From Malachius bipustulatus (taxonomy: Eukaryota; Arthropoda; Insecta; Coleoptera; Melyridae), in the NCBI GenBank assembly GCA_910589415.1, contig OU342630.1:1488001-1552000 (forward strand): a stretch of DNA of 64,000 nt, read 5' to 3'. The notes under the pieces were generated by a model. That model was given only the letters and a program-made list of their open reading frames with translations, searched no databases and was not told the DNA's origin. Below are positions 43,790-54,891 of this stretch, in pieces (position 1 is the first letter of the stretch; the number at the start of each line of letters is the position of its first letter). The translations under genes were made by a program, and so were the position numbers.

Positions 43790-44620
43790 AGTTGTTATGT
43801 ATGAATAGTTTTTTTTTTCCAAACGCGAAGAAAAAATCGAAACTGCGACTTTTTAAGCGTCAAAATTGGAAAATAGCGAGCAAAAATCGGACATTTTGAA
43901 AGAGTCGTAGCGCCGCAATTTTTGAAATTTAAGCGACAAAAATTGATAATTCCGACAAAGCAACTCTCTCACTACCTGGCGAAAATGATCCCCCTGATCC
44001 CCAAGTCCCGGGCCCGAAAATCGCGAAGATGCCAAAAAACGCCAATCGGCCCATAATGTACCTAGTGGACCACCTCTGGAAATTTCTCCTAATCCTTTTC
44101 GCATGCCCCAATTTGTAAGTTGACAATATATTTTGGATTAGATATTTTAGAGCAAATTTCACAAAATAATGTTCCTCACCAATTGAATTTACGATATAGG
44201 AACCAATTTTATTGAATAATGAGGATGGGCAGAAAGTGACCTAAGTCAGGTTATTGGTCATTGTTAGGTTATTTTTACATGAACTTTCAAGAAAACGGAA
44301 AAAGCAAGGACTGAGAAAAGAAAAAGTATTTAAAAAATCGCTATTTGGCGACCCCTCGAAACGAAAGTAATCCTTGCCTTGAACTTCTCTTGCGTGACTC
44401 ATTTGTAGCTTGATGTATTTTGGAATAGAAACTTATAGAAGTTTATTAACACATTGACAAACCATTACAAAAATTACACCAAATATTGTTACATCACAAA
44501 ATGTAAGTAATAAAAATAAATCTGGCAACGTTGCACAACCATATGTTTATTGATTCTAGAAATCTGTCAATTAAGCGAATTTGATAGAAATTGAACGTCA
44601 TTTTTGGTCAATTTTATGAT
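43790..44620 (+). repeat. 0.8-kb direct repeat, copy 2
   Basis: Partner of 41201-42013, same orientation. The best-conserved blocks are the start (CAAACGCGAAGAAAAAATCG), the GTGACCTAAGTCAGGTTATT block, and the end (TCTGGCAACGTTGCA). No coding sequence is conserved between the copies. Confidence 0.85.
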
Positions 44621-44765
44621 ACTTTAAGCTCATTTTTCTCGATATTTTATGTATATTCCGCAATTTTTTTTCAAGATATCGTCTATACTGGTCATAACTT
44701 AACGTTTTATGTAAAAATTTTCCCAAAATTCGGAGTGAGTTATATTCCACCATCCCCGGTACGCT

Positions 44766-45171
44766 TAAGTAAACTTTAACGCCACAAATGCGTTACAATG
44801 ATATACCTAGTTTTTATTTGTAAAAAAAAAATTTTTACAATCGTCAAATAATGTTGATATTTTTTCATCGATATCCCAATGAAAATTGGGTCATTATTTC
44901 TGTTTACTCAGCAGCATGCGCAAAGTACTTCGCGACCTAGAGTGGCCACTTTTCGTGCACTGTATTATTTGTTTCTATAGCATCGAAGGAATAATCAACT
45001 TTGCACTAAATTAAATTAAACTTTATTAATAATTTTTATTATTATTTCGAGTTTTTCTGTTATTCCAATAAATATGTCTAAAAAAAGTTGTACGCATCTC
45101 GAGCGCAAAATTATGATTATTTCACATGGGTTATGTCTCGGCTCTCGCCTCAAAAAAATAGCTCTAGATAC
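44766..45171. other. Non-coding, with a short unassigned frame
   Basis: A 5'-like context (TTCCAATAAAT before ATG) leads to MSKKSCTHLERKIMIISHGL at 45074. This has a helix-turn-helix feel and runs into the Gypsy-3 insertion site. With Gypsy-3 removed the frame stops almost at once. It may be a transposase N-terminal remnant. Confidence 0.3.
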
Positions 45172-46927
45172 TGTCACGCCCCACAACTGGCCCTACAAAC
45201 CTAACAATAAGGGACCTGTTCGGGCGCCAAATGTCACGATACTAATTCCAGTGACGTATTATTTAGCGATATACAGGGTATTGTATTACTCGTAATAACC
45301 CTCGGACGCCAACTTTATTTTTCCTGTATCTACAAGTGACGAGGTCAGTTCCCCGCAGGAGATATCTGCTGGATCTCCGTTTATGCTTTTACCCGCAATA
45401 ACTCAGTGAAGATTTCAATCCAGGAATTCAATGTGTTTATTAATTCGTAATTTTAGCTGGGAAGTGGGCTTTAATTACTTTCCAACTAATTCTGGAGAAA
45501 ACGCTTAATTTAAAAGGTGGTAGCAGAACTTTATAATTTATTAGGCAACGACAAAACAGTAATCTTAATTAGAAAACAATTTAATTTTCATTCTGAGTAA
45601 GTATGTACATTTGTAAACGAAACAGGTGATTAGTTAAGAAAAATTATACAATCGTGCAACACTGCATGCTACTAAACTACCGCCATGAGAACTGAAATGC
45701 AACGGTAGTGAAATGAAAATTATTATTATTATTATTTACATCCATTCTATTAACTTGGTGCTAAATCTAGCCCCTACAATAATTAACTATGCTCATGCAA
45801 GCGAAATGAGTAATGAGTAGGTGAAAGGTGATTCCCTGTGCATTCCCCATGCAAACAAAATAGCAATTATAGCAACAATAAACAAACGAGATACCAAACA
45901 AGCAAGCTTCATTATTAATTAATATAAAATTTCCCCCCTTGGGTGCAGCCTGATATTATTCCTAGAGACTTTAAATTAATTCAAAGTAGTTACGGGATAC
46001 CCTCGTCGGGCTCCCCTCCCACCGACACACATCCTCCATCTTAGGGAACATCACTCCGCTAAAAGGAACACACGTGACGACAAGAAAGTACCCGAGGAAA
46101 GCAGTCGTTCCTACTATATTACTTTCCCGCCCAGTTCGAGTCCTTCACTTCCATCTTCCCGAGCACCGATTTCCTCTATTTAGAACGCACTCACCACAAA
46201 GGAAACCGACACCCGACCTATGAAGTGTCGGGAAAAGGGCGGCAAGCAAATAACTAAAACATCTCTTTCTGGATCGGACGGTTGGCCAGACCCGCTCTGG
46301 AACTTACCTTGCTTGTATTCAGCTGAGAGCTGTAATCGTAATAATGTAAATAATCTCGCTCCATCTACTTATATAGGCGAGACAGAGGGTTGCTGTGGTT
46401 ACGCACTGCGCTGCCGCCTTGTCATTGGTGGGGCGTGTCAGTCGGCTATCGCGACTCGGCTCGGTCCGCGGAAGCAGACGAGTCGCATTATAATAGCGTA
46501 CTGTATATTTCCTTCCAAATATTTATTACTTGAAATGTAATTTAAAAAATAGATCCCAATACTTATTGCTATGCTATTTAGGCTTAATCTTTTCCTTAAT
46601 TAATAATCTAGTTACTGATAGTGTTTTTGAGTCCCTATCTCTATTCATAATCTTGATGACGCTCGAAACAACACCGGAAGCATACCTACCTAGGCTGTGT
46701 TGTTCTCGTGAATCTAATTTTCTATTTACAATTAAAATTATAATTTACATCTGTTAATTATGATGTTTGGTCTCAAAATTATCCTTATTCCATTCCCTAT
46801 CAAATGATATTACTTACATTCCCCTATCATTTTCTCTAATCTCTATAACGCTCGAGATATACTAAAATGTCAAGTGAATGGTAATGAACTTTACAACTAT
46901 TTCTTTATAACGAGAGACTTCGTTATA
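45172..46927 (-). repeat. Gypsy-3 3' LTR
   Basis: 1756 bp. The outer border is fixed by ATAC. The inner border is fixed by the purine tract and by alignment to the other LTR. The minus-strand start is TATAACG rather than TG, so the termini are non-canonical; the end is GTGACA. A (TTA)n run lies at about 45720-45738. The short frame 46220-46540 is LTR sequence, present in both copies, and not a gene. Confidence 0.95.
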
Positions 46928-46945
46928 CTCCCCCCTTACTTCCAA
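46928..46945 (-). other. Gypsy-3 polypurine tract
   Basis: On the minus strand GGAAGTAAGGGGGGAG directly precedes the 3' LTR, the expected plus-strand primer position. Confidence 0.85.
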
Positions 46946-47223
46946 TAAAAAAAAAGAATCTCAAATTCTTTTTTTTTTCTATCAATCTCACCTAATTTTG
47001 CATGAACATATTTACAATTTACAATCTTAACCTGATCTATTCTAATATTTATCTCTACACTGATTCTACTGCACTGTCAAAGCGTTTTTGAATACAGTCA
47101 CTTTTACATTTCAATGTCTTTCACTTAAACTTTAACTTCAACTTCAACTTTTCTTCTATCACTTTGCTACTTTTCTTTCTAAAATGTTCATCTTCATTTT
47201 CTTCATTTTTGAAAGTTTTCCGA
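46946..47223 (-). other. Gypsy-3 3' untranslated region
   Basis: No coding sequence between the integrase stop and the purine tract. It is AT-rich, with a poly-A/poly-T pair near 46950-46980. Confidence 0.6.
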
Positions 47224-49020
47224 TTAAGGAAAATCTGAGGTGTCACTGTTATAAGCCTTAAGATCTTTAATGTGTATTTTCTTCAACTTCGTGCCTGTTT
47301 GATCTTCAAGATCGTATACAACTGGTGAAATTACTTTAATTACTTTATAAGGCCCCGAAAATTTGGGCGCTAGTTTTGCTGCAAATCCCTGAATGGCAGA
47401 CGATAGTGGATGTTCGCGACGCAACACCAAGTCACCTATTTTACATCGCCACTCTCTTCGCCGTAAATTGTAATGAAAACTTTGTTTATTAAAACCTCGT
47501 TTTAATTGAATTCGCACTAATTCGAATGTTTCTTTTAATTTACCCAGGATCTCTGTCCTATTACTTATTTCATTATCATTTGGATTGTCTCCATTGTCAT
47601 CAATATTGTTTTCCCTATTTCTAGTATAGACTGATTTAGGTACTATTAATTCCCTTCCGAAATTTAAATATGCTGGACTGAATCCCGTTGTCTCCTGTTT
47701 AGCTGTGTTCATCGCGAAACCTAATTCTGGTAAATGATCGTCCCAGTTACGTTGGTTATTATCGCAAAATTGAGCAATCATTGTTTTAAAAGTTCTGTTT
47801 GCTCTCTCTACCGCGTTTGCTTGCGGAGTGTAAACAGGTGTAAATTTTTGGCGACTATTCATATCGGCAAGCAGTTTTTTCATTTCTTTGCTGATGAACT
47901 GTTTTCCATTGTCCGATATGATCGTCTTGCAGCAACCAAATTTGCTGATTACCTTCTCAAAAAGTGCATTTGCTACTGCCGGAGCTGTAGCTTTTCTCAG
48001 AGGCTTAAATTCTACCCATTTGGTGAATTTATCTTGTGCCATGAACAGAAAATTATTTCCTTTTTTCGATCTAGGTAAAGGTCCAACAAGATCTATGCAG
48101 ACTTTGTCCCAAGGCTCCTTTGCTAATGAAGGTTGCATTTTTCCTGGTGTTTGCTGCTGAGATACCTTATATTTTTGACAACACTCACAACTTCTAACGT
48201 ATCGTGCGGTATCACGAAACATTTTTGGCCAATAATAATAATTGGATATTCTTGCAATCGTCTTTGCAATGCCCATATGTCCACCTATGGGTTCATCATG
48301 ATTTTCCTTTAAAATATCTTTTCTTATTTCTTTGGGTATGCATAATTTCCATGGATCAACCGTTCCTGGTTCGTTGAAATTATTACTCTCCCAAAAATGT
48401 CTGTAAAGTTTTCCGTTCCTGATTGCGTAGTCAGGAAAAGCATCGGGGTTCGCTTTTATCATTTCCAGTTTCTTATTATACCAACTACATGTAACGTTTG
48501 CTTCGTTGAAATATAATTCTTTAGAACTTTGGCCGTTTTCGACTGGGAGCGGATCCCTTGATAAAGCATCTGCGACCCTGTTTAATGCTTGTTTTCGGTA
48601 CTTTATTTCGAAGTCATATTGCTGCAAGTATATGCTCCATCTAGCTACGCGTCCTGAGGGTGACTTCATGGTTTGAAACCAACTTAGAGACATATGATCT
48701 GTTAGTACTTTAAAGTGGTACTCTTCCAAATATGGACGCATTTTCTCTATCCCCCATACAATTGCTAGACATTCTTTTTCTGTTGCCGTATATTTCTTCT
48801 CTGCGGCTAACAGACTTCTGCTTGCATAAGCAATAACTCTTTCTCCATTTTCTTGATTTTGTGTTAATGCCACGCCCAATCCTAGGTCTGATGCATCTGT
48901 TTGTAACACAAACTCTTTCGAAAAATCTGGGCATGCTAAAATTGGGGCGGTGGTCAGCTTTTCTTTTAATTTCTTGAACGCTTCTTCTTGCTGATCCCCC
49001 CATGTCCATTTCTGATTCTT
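47224..49020 (-). CDS. Gypsy-3 RNase H and integrase
   Basis: Open minus-strand frame from the frame change near 49022 to the stop at 47224. RNase H: VLQTDASDLGLGVAL (near 48905), EKKYTATEKECLAIVW, KVLTDHMSLSWFQ, then NRVADALSRDPLP. Integrase: an HHCC module (HDEPIGGHMGIAKTIA ... CECCQKY), a DDE core with CIDLVGPL, ISDNGKQF and NAVERANRTF, and a C-terminal region (RREWRCKIGDLVLRREHP, then KFSGPYKVI) resembling the GPY/F module. All catalytic residues appear present. This part has no stops. Confidence 0.93.
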   Translation of the reverse strand, partial: KNQKWTWGDQQEEAFKKLKEKLTTAPILACPDFSKEFVLQTDASDLGLGVALTQNQENGERVIAYASRSLLAAEKKYTATEKECLAIVWGIEKMRPYLEEYHFKVLTDHMSLSWFQTMKSPSGRVARWSIYLQQYDFEIKYRKQALNRVADALSRDPLPVENGQSSKELYFNEANVTCSWYNKKLEMIKANPDAFPDYAIRNGKLYRHFWESNNFNEPGTVDPWKLCIPKEIRKDILKENHDEPIGGHMGIAKTIARISNYYYWPKMFRDTARYVRSCECCQKYKVSQQQTPGKMQPSLAKEPWDKVCIDLVGPLPRSKKGNNFLFMAQDKFTKWVEFKPLRKATAPAVANALFEKVISKFGCCKTIISDNGKQFISKEMKKLLADMNSRQKFTPVYTPQANAVERANRTFKTMIAQFCDNNQRNWDDHLPELGFAMNTAKQETTGFSPAYLNFGRELIVPKSVYTRNRENNIDDNGDNPNDNEISNRTEILGKLKETFELVRIQLKRGFNKQSFHYNLRRREWRCKIGDLVLRREHPLSSAIQGFAAKLAPKFSGPYKVIKVISPVVYDLEDQTGTKLKKIHIKDLKAYNSDTSDFP

Positions 49021-49021
49021 T

Positions 49022-50095
49022 TTAACAACTTTGTTAGTGGACTAACAATTTCCGAAAAATGTTCTACGAATCTTCTATACCAAGAACATACTCCTAAGAA
49101 TCTTCTTAATTGCTTTAGATTCTTTGGCGTAGACATTGCATTAATGGCTTCTACTTTTCCTGGGTCAGTGTGTATCCCCTCTGACGTAACACTGTGCCCC
49201 AAGTATTTTAACGATGTCCTGCAAAATTGGCACTTTTCAGGATTAATTTTTAGATTCGCATTTTTCAACCTCCTGAAAACTTCCTTTAGTATGTCTAAAT
49301 GTTCCTCGAATGTATCACCCAAAACAATTAGGTCGTCGAGGTAGGCAAATACTTTAGGTTCCATTTCCGGACCAATTATTGAATCTAATAATCTCTGAAA
49401 TGTAGCTGGTGCCAAGTGCAGTCCAAACGCCATTACTTTAAATTGGAAAAGTCCACGACCCGGTACTGTAAACGCTGTAATTGGTTTACTGCTGTTGGTC
49501 AGTGGGACTTGCCAATATCCTTGTCTCAAATCTAGGCTACTGATGTATCGAGCTCTTCTTAATTTGTCCAAAATACTCGAAATGTACGGAAGTGGGTACG
49601 CATCTTTCGCTGAAACTTCATTGACTTTTCTAAAGTCTATACAAAACCTATAGTTCCCGTCCTTTTTCTTAACTAGAACTACTGGTGAACTCCATGGACT
49701 TCTAGACGGTTCTATTATACCTTCCTCCAGCATTTCATCAACTTGCTCGTCGATGATTTGTTGCATTTTTGGGTTCTGAGGTCGGTATCTTTGCTTGATA
49801 GGTTCTTTCTGTATTAGTTTAATATGATGTTGAACTCGATCCGTTGTACCCTTGATCTTTTCAAATTCTTGAAACTCCTTGTTCAAGAAAGTAGTTAATA
49901 TCCTCTGCTGAGTATTTGAAAGATCCGGTAAAGGCGATTTGCTGTATGAAGTCATTACTTTACTTCTCTCTTCATTGCCTTCTTCACTTACCAGTACATT
50001 GTTTAAGAAGACTCTATTCGTACTAAAATCAATATGAAATTTGTATCTACTTAGCACATCCATTCCCAATATGATATCAGTAGCTAGTTTCGGTA
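49022..50095 (-). CDS. Gypsy-3 reverse transcriptase
   Basis: The minus frame around 50069-49022 includes the end of protease (IILGMDVLSRYKFHIDF). RT motifs are WSSPVVLVKKKDGNYRFCID, YISSLDLRQGYWQVPL, FGLHLAPATFQRLLD and the catalytic FAYLDDLIVLG. The thumb and connection follow (YLGHSVTSEGI, RRFLGVCSWYRRF). The frame is lost near 49022 in an A-rich run by a one-nucleotide difference, and coding continues in the RNase H frame. No stop occurs within the RT domain. Confidence 0.93.
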
Positions 50096-50580
50096 CTATC
50101 AGAAATTTTTGCTTCTATTTCTGATTCCTTCAGCTTTATTTTAGCAGATACCAGGCCTGTAATCGGTATTGATGAGCCATCGGCAATTTTCGTTGACACG
50201 TCCCTCAGGATTTGAGCATAAAAACCAATTGTTTCTAACTGACGAATTACTGGTTCGCTTATAAACGACCTATTTGCTCCTGTGTCCAACAAAATTTTGA
50301 AGCTTTTATTGCCTATACTAGTGCTTAACGTCGGCCTGTTATCTTTAATTACATTCGGAGCTGTGCACCTAATTGTGCCTTGCTGTTCACTTTCTGAACA
50401 TTTTACTAACGATTTATTTACAATTCTATTTACATTTTCTTTCCTGCTATTTACAATATCTTCATTTCCTTCTTCCAATTTACAAATTTTATTTACATTT
50501 TCCTTTTCAATTTCCGAAGCAGCGGTCTTCCGGAACTGATCCTGCTTCGGTTCAGTAAAGTTCCTTTTTAGTTTCCCTTC
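50095..50580 (-). CDS. Gypsy-3 pol start and aspartic protease
   Basis: Open frame beginning at about 50580, overlapping the end of gag in the -1 frame, and ending at a stop caused by a one-nucleotide frame change near 50095. The linker KENVNRIVNKSLVKCSE precedes the protease with FKILLDTGANRSFISE (near 50290) and VSTKIADGSSIPITG. The last protease strand (LATDIILG) lies in the next frame. Overlap with gag fits translation by -1 frameshifting, a usual route to Gag-Pol in gypsy elements. Confidence 0.85.
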
Positions 50581-51986
50581 TTTTGGTTATTTTTGCCCTT
50601 ATTGTCCGGTTGGTGACAAATGTGGCATTTAACCTCAGCTGCATGTGTGCATTCATCAACCTTCTTGCCCGCTTCGTTGAATTTCCAGCACGTAATTGTT
50701 TCAAGTTTCTGTCCTCTATTTGTGCATGGACAATTCTTTGTTGATACTCCCGGTTTGTTACATCTTTCGCAAGCCATTCTTCTTGGTTGCGTAGCTTGAC
50801 TTGCGTATCGATCCCTAGATCATACATTTTGGCTTGAGAACTGTTCTCTTGGCTGCGAATATTGCCTTGAGTATTCCTTAGGTCGTGCACCTTGGCTTGT
50901 ATATTGTTCTCTAGGTAGCATACATTGGTTTGCATAATGCCCTTTTTGCTGACAGTTCCAGCAATTGACCTCCGACTGTTCCCGATTGCTAGGCTCTGTG
51001 AAACGAACAGTTCTTCTTTGGAAGTCATTACGTTGATTTTCCTGATATGAAGGTCTGTTTAACCAATTTTGAGGTTGTCTGGTTGCTTGCACTTCCTTTA
51101 ACATGGTTTCCACTTCTTTTGCTTTCTCAATTAGCGTAGAAATGTTTTCAATTTCACATGTCCAGAGCATCTGTCGGACTTCTGGTCTTAAGGTACGCAT
51201 TATTAACATAACCTCCTGGGTTGCGCTAATATTTCCGTGTCGACGGATCAAAGTTTGCATATCGGTGATATAGGAGCACACTGGTTCATATTGTCGTTGT
51301 AATTTTCGAGTTATTTGCATTTCTAACTCGAATTCGTAATTAACTGGGAAATAATATCGCTTAAAATCGGTCACAAAATTTTCCCAATATGCCCAATTAT
51401 GACTATTATTTCTATACCACATTAACGCTCCTTTACCCAGGATTTGTGGCAGTGCTACCAGCAGTCTTTCAGGTAATACGTTGAAGTATTCCTTCACTTC
51501 TTCTAGCCTTTCTAGAAATGCTGTGGGATCCGATGTCCCATCAAAATAAATATTCCACCCGGACATATTTAGTGGTTCCTGTCTTTGCTGCTGCATATTA
51601 ATTTGCGGTGCTCTTAGATTGTGATTATTATTATTTACAAAGTGTGTCGTTATAACTGACTTTGTTTCTTCTTTCTTGCTTATTCCAGGTCCTGACACAA
51701 ACGGATCTGTCGGGACTTGCAAGAATGTCGAAGTTTTAGGGGTAGCATTACCGTTACCATTTCTCAGAAACCTTACTAACTTTTTTCTTTTCTCATCTAC
51801 ACTTCCTTGTGTGTCTAATCCAAATTTTTCTAATTCTTCGTCTATTTCAGCTTTTCTCAACTTCTATATCCATCCTACTCTAGGATCTCCTAACTCTGGA
51901 TCTCTTCCTGATGAACTCTCATCTTTTAAGCTTTCTTGTGATCCATCTTTACTATTTGAAGCTGTTTCTTTTTCTCCACCTCCCAT
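50568..51986 (-). pseudogene. Gypsy-3 gag with SAP-like N-terminus, two stops
   Basis: Start chosen at ATG 51986 (MGGGEKETASNSKDG), the first ATG after the leader. A TAG at 51864-51866 and a TGA at about 50820 interrupt an otherwise continuous frame ending at 50568. RKAEIDEELEKFGLDTQG looks like a SAP-type helix pair. The retroviral-gag region includes FLERLEEVKEYFNVLP, LLVALPQILGKGALMWYRNN and PVCSYITDMQTLI. A CCHC knuckle, CWNCQQKGHYANQC, is near 50950. A Gln/Arg-rich linker leads to a second Cys group (CERCNKPGVSTKNC). It would form the particle and bind genome RNA. Confidence 0.85.
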
Positions 51987-52482
51987 TTTAAAAATTATTA
52001 ATTACTTTTCTTATTATTATTTCCTATAACTGCTTTATCTAATTATCGTTGCCTTCCTAACTTATAAATATAGGATCATAGCAGCGGTTTCTGCTTATAA
52101 TCCTAATATTTATCCTATACGAACTAATATGATTAGATTACTTGGTATCCTATAACCCTGTTATATCCTAGGAACCTACTCTGGTCTCCCTATAACGTTT
52201 TCGTTATCTCCTGGATACTCTAGTTGAATAAAATCTGTTCTGGTATCATTTATAACCACTCAGTTATACCTAATGACCCTAATGCCAGTCTTACTACTAA
52301 TCTAATCTCCCTGCTCGGTGTAATTGTTCCTAACGAAAATTAGCTCGGGTTTCTGCCCTTTATTTCACTTTCTAACGGCCCCGTACCTCTAATTTAATTA
52401 ATTGGAACAAAACTTACCTACTTGGGCTCCAAACGTATGGTTACCCAACCCGAATACCGAACAATCCGAAATATAACAGAAT
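51987..52482 (-). other. Gypsy-3 5' leader
   Basis: Non-coding between primer-binding site and gag start. It has several short repeats of CCTATAA-type sequence. No ORF. Confidence 0.6.
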
Positions 52483-52496
52483 CTGCTCGGGCGCCA
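52483..52496 (-). other. Gypsy-3 primer-binding site
   Basis: On the minus strand TGGCGCCCGAGCAG lies two bases inside the 5' LTR end. TGGCGCCC is the sequence complementary to the 3' end of lysine tRNAs used by many gypsy elements. A second similar site is embedded in the LTR at 52542-52556. Confidence 0.88.
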
Positions 52497-52498
52497 AA

Positions 52499-54265
52499 TG
52501 TCACGCCCCAAAACTGGCCCTACAAACCTAACAATAAGGGACCTGTTCGGGCGCCAAATGTCACGGTACAAATTCCGGTGACGTATTATTTAGCGATATA
52601 CAGGGTATTGTATTACTTGTAATAACCCTCGGACGCCAACTTTATTTTCCCTGTATCTACAGGTGACGAGGTCAGTTCCCCGCAGGAGATATCTGCTGGA
52701 TCTCCGTTTATGCTTTTACCCGCAATAACTCAGTGAAGATTTCAATCCAGGAATTCAATGTGTTTATTAATAATTCGTAATTTTAGCTGGGAAGTAGGCT
52801 TTAATTACTTTCCAACTAATTCTGGAGAAAACGCTTAATTTAAAAGGTGGTAGCAGAACTTTATAATTTATTAGGCAACGACAAAACAGTAATCTTAATT
52901 AGAAAACAATTTAATTCTCATTCTGAGTAAGTATGTACATTTGTAAACGAAACAGGTGATTAGTTAAGAAAAATTATTACAATCGTGCAACACTGCATGC
53001 TACTAAACTACCGCCATGAGAACTGAAATGCAACGGTAGTGAAATGAAAATTATTATTATTATTATTTACATCCATTCTATTAACTTGGTGCTAAATCTA
53101 GCCCCTACAATAATTAACTATGCTCATGCAAGCGAAATGAGTGGTGAGTTAGGTGAAAGGTGATTACGATTCCCTGTGCATTCCCCATGCAAACAAAATA
53201 GCAATTATAGCAACAATAAACAAACGAGATACCAAACAAGCAAGCTTCATTATTAATTAATATAAAATTTCCCCCCTTGGGTGCAGCCTGATATTATTCC
53301 TAGAGACTTTAAATTAATTCAAAGTAGTTACGGGATACCCTCGTCGGGCTCCCCTCCCACCGACACACATCCTCCATCTTAGGGAACATCACTCCGCTAA
53401 AAGGAACACACGTGACGACAAGAAAGTACCCGAGGAAAGCAGTCGTTCCTACTATATTACTTTCCCGCCCAGTTCGAGTCCTTCACTTCCATCTTCCCGA
53501 GCACCGATTTCCTCTATTTAGAACGCACTCACCACAAAGGAAACCGACACCCGACCTATGAAGTGTCGGGAAAAGGGCGGCAAGCAAATAACTAAAACAT
53601 CTCTTTCTGGATCGGACGGTTGGCCAGACCCGCTCTGGAACTTACCTTGCTTGTATTCAGCTGAGAGCTGTAATCGTAAAAATGTAAATAATCTCGCTCC
53701 ATCTACTTATATAGGCGAGACAGAGGGTTGCTGTGGTTACGCACTGCGCTGCCGCCTTGTCATTGGTGGGGCGTGTCGGTCGGCTATCGCGACTCGGCTC
53801 GGTCCGCGGAAGCAGACGAGTCGCATTATAATAGCGTACTGTATATTTCCTTCCAAATATTTATTACTTGAAATGTAATTTAAAAAATAGATCCCAATAC
53901 TTATTGCTATGCTATTTAGGCTTAATCTTTTCCTTAATTAATAATCTAGTTACTGATAGTGTTTTTGAGTCCCTATCTCTATTCATAATCTTGATGACGC
54001 TCGAAACAACACCGGAAGCATACCTACCTAGGCTGTGTTGTTCTCGTGAATCTAATTTTCTATTTATAATTAAAATTATAATTTACATCTGTTAATTATG
54101 ATGTTTGGTCTCAAAATTATCCTTATTCCATTCCCTATCAAATGATATTACTTACATTCCCCTATCATTTTCTCTAATCTCTATAACGCTCGAGATATAC
54201 TAAAATGTCAAGTGAATGGTAATGAACTTTACAACTATTTCTTTATAACGAGAGACTTCGTTATA
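52499..54265 (-). repeat. Gypsy-3 5' LTR
   Basis: 1767 bp, near-identical to 45172-46927; for example it has ATTACG extra near 53164 and TAA extra near 52768. The inner 60 bp (52499-52558) repeats the LTR end plus primer-binding site, so TGTCACG occurs at 52499 and again at 52559. Confidence 0.95.
52542..52556 (-). other. Relic primer-binding site inside the Gypsy-3 LTR
   Basis: Minus strand TGGCGCCCGAACAGG, two bases from an internal GTGACA end. It is present in both LTRs (52542-52556 and about 45215-45229). It differs from the active site by A for G and by its downstream bases. Confidence 0.85.
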
Positions 54266-54269
54266 ATAC

Positions 54270-54817
54270 ATAAATTGTTAATACATACCTATACCGTGTT
54301 GGCTGAATAATCAATTCTTTAGAGCTGCATGAATAGGAATATTCTAAGGAATGGGCCAGTCTTCACGGTGGCGATCAATTTTTGTTGTTGTTAATCCATA
54401 AGGACTATAATATTCAAGCTCTCTTTAGCGGAGAGAGATGAAAGTACACTGAAGACTTTAAACGCAAGAGAGAAGGCGATAGATATCCCGCTTGAATTAC
54501 TTGCCAACGATATTGTCTATTTTTATGAATTTCTACAAATACGTACAAATTCAAGTTGCAAATTATTGTCACTTCGCTAATTTCTTAATCAATATGACAA
54601 CGTATAGTTTTTTATTATCCTCTCTTAATGCGTATAACCACTATATAGCTATTTTTTCCTATGTAGGTATTTTATCTACATACATAGCATCATTCAGCCA
54701 AAACGGTAGACTCTTATAATCCGTTTTGTATTAAATCAGTGAATGTTTTTCTGTGAAACGACCGATAACAATCAATGATTCATATGGGACCGAACTTTAA
54801 TATTTTATTTAAATATA
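54270..54817. other. Non-coding with a weak coding-like segment
   Basis: 54420-54585 (+) reads KLSLAERDESTLKTLNAREK and then IDIPLELLANDIVYFYEF to a stop. It has a natural-looking composition but no recognised family and no clear splice sites. The remainder is AT-rich. It could be the end of a host exon or of an old transposase. Confidence 0.3.
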
Positions 54818-54891
54818 CAGGGTGTTAGTAAATAAATGCGACAAACTTCGGGGGGCGATTCTACATGATAAAATAATGACAGTTTGCTATA

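Larger units (their letters stand above)
42588..44765. other. Possible element bounded by about 60-bp inverted repeats
   Basis: 42588-42650 contains TACTGGTGGATAATACTTCA followed by CTCCGAATTTTAGGAAAATT. The complement with few changes occurs at 44702-44765 (CCAAAATTCGGAGTGAGTTA then TATTCCACCATCCCCGGTAC). No target duplication was recognised. The segment contains the 216-bp tandem repeat and copy 2 of the 0.8-kb repeat. Superfamily unknown. Confidence 0.5.
45172..54265 (-). mobile_element. Gypsy-3: complete 9.1-kb Ty3/gypsy element
   Basis: LTRs of about 1.76 kb at 45172-46927 and 52499-54265, nearly identical, differing by a few substitutions and small indels. The target duplication ATAC is at 45168-45171 and 54266-54269. 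On the minus strand: 5' LTR, primer-binding site, gag, protease, RT, RNase H, integrase, purine tract, 3' LTR. Coding breaks: two stops in gag, one frame change near 50095 between protease and RT, and one near 49022 between RT and RNase H. Both LTRs contain a 60-bp terminal duplication with a relic primer-binding site. Confidence 0.96.

Noticed and set aside
46220..46757. Frames of 106 and 75 codons, repeated at 53558-54095
   Set aside because: They recur only because both lie in the two LTRs of Gypsy-3; there are no protein-family features.
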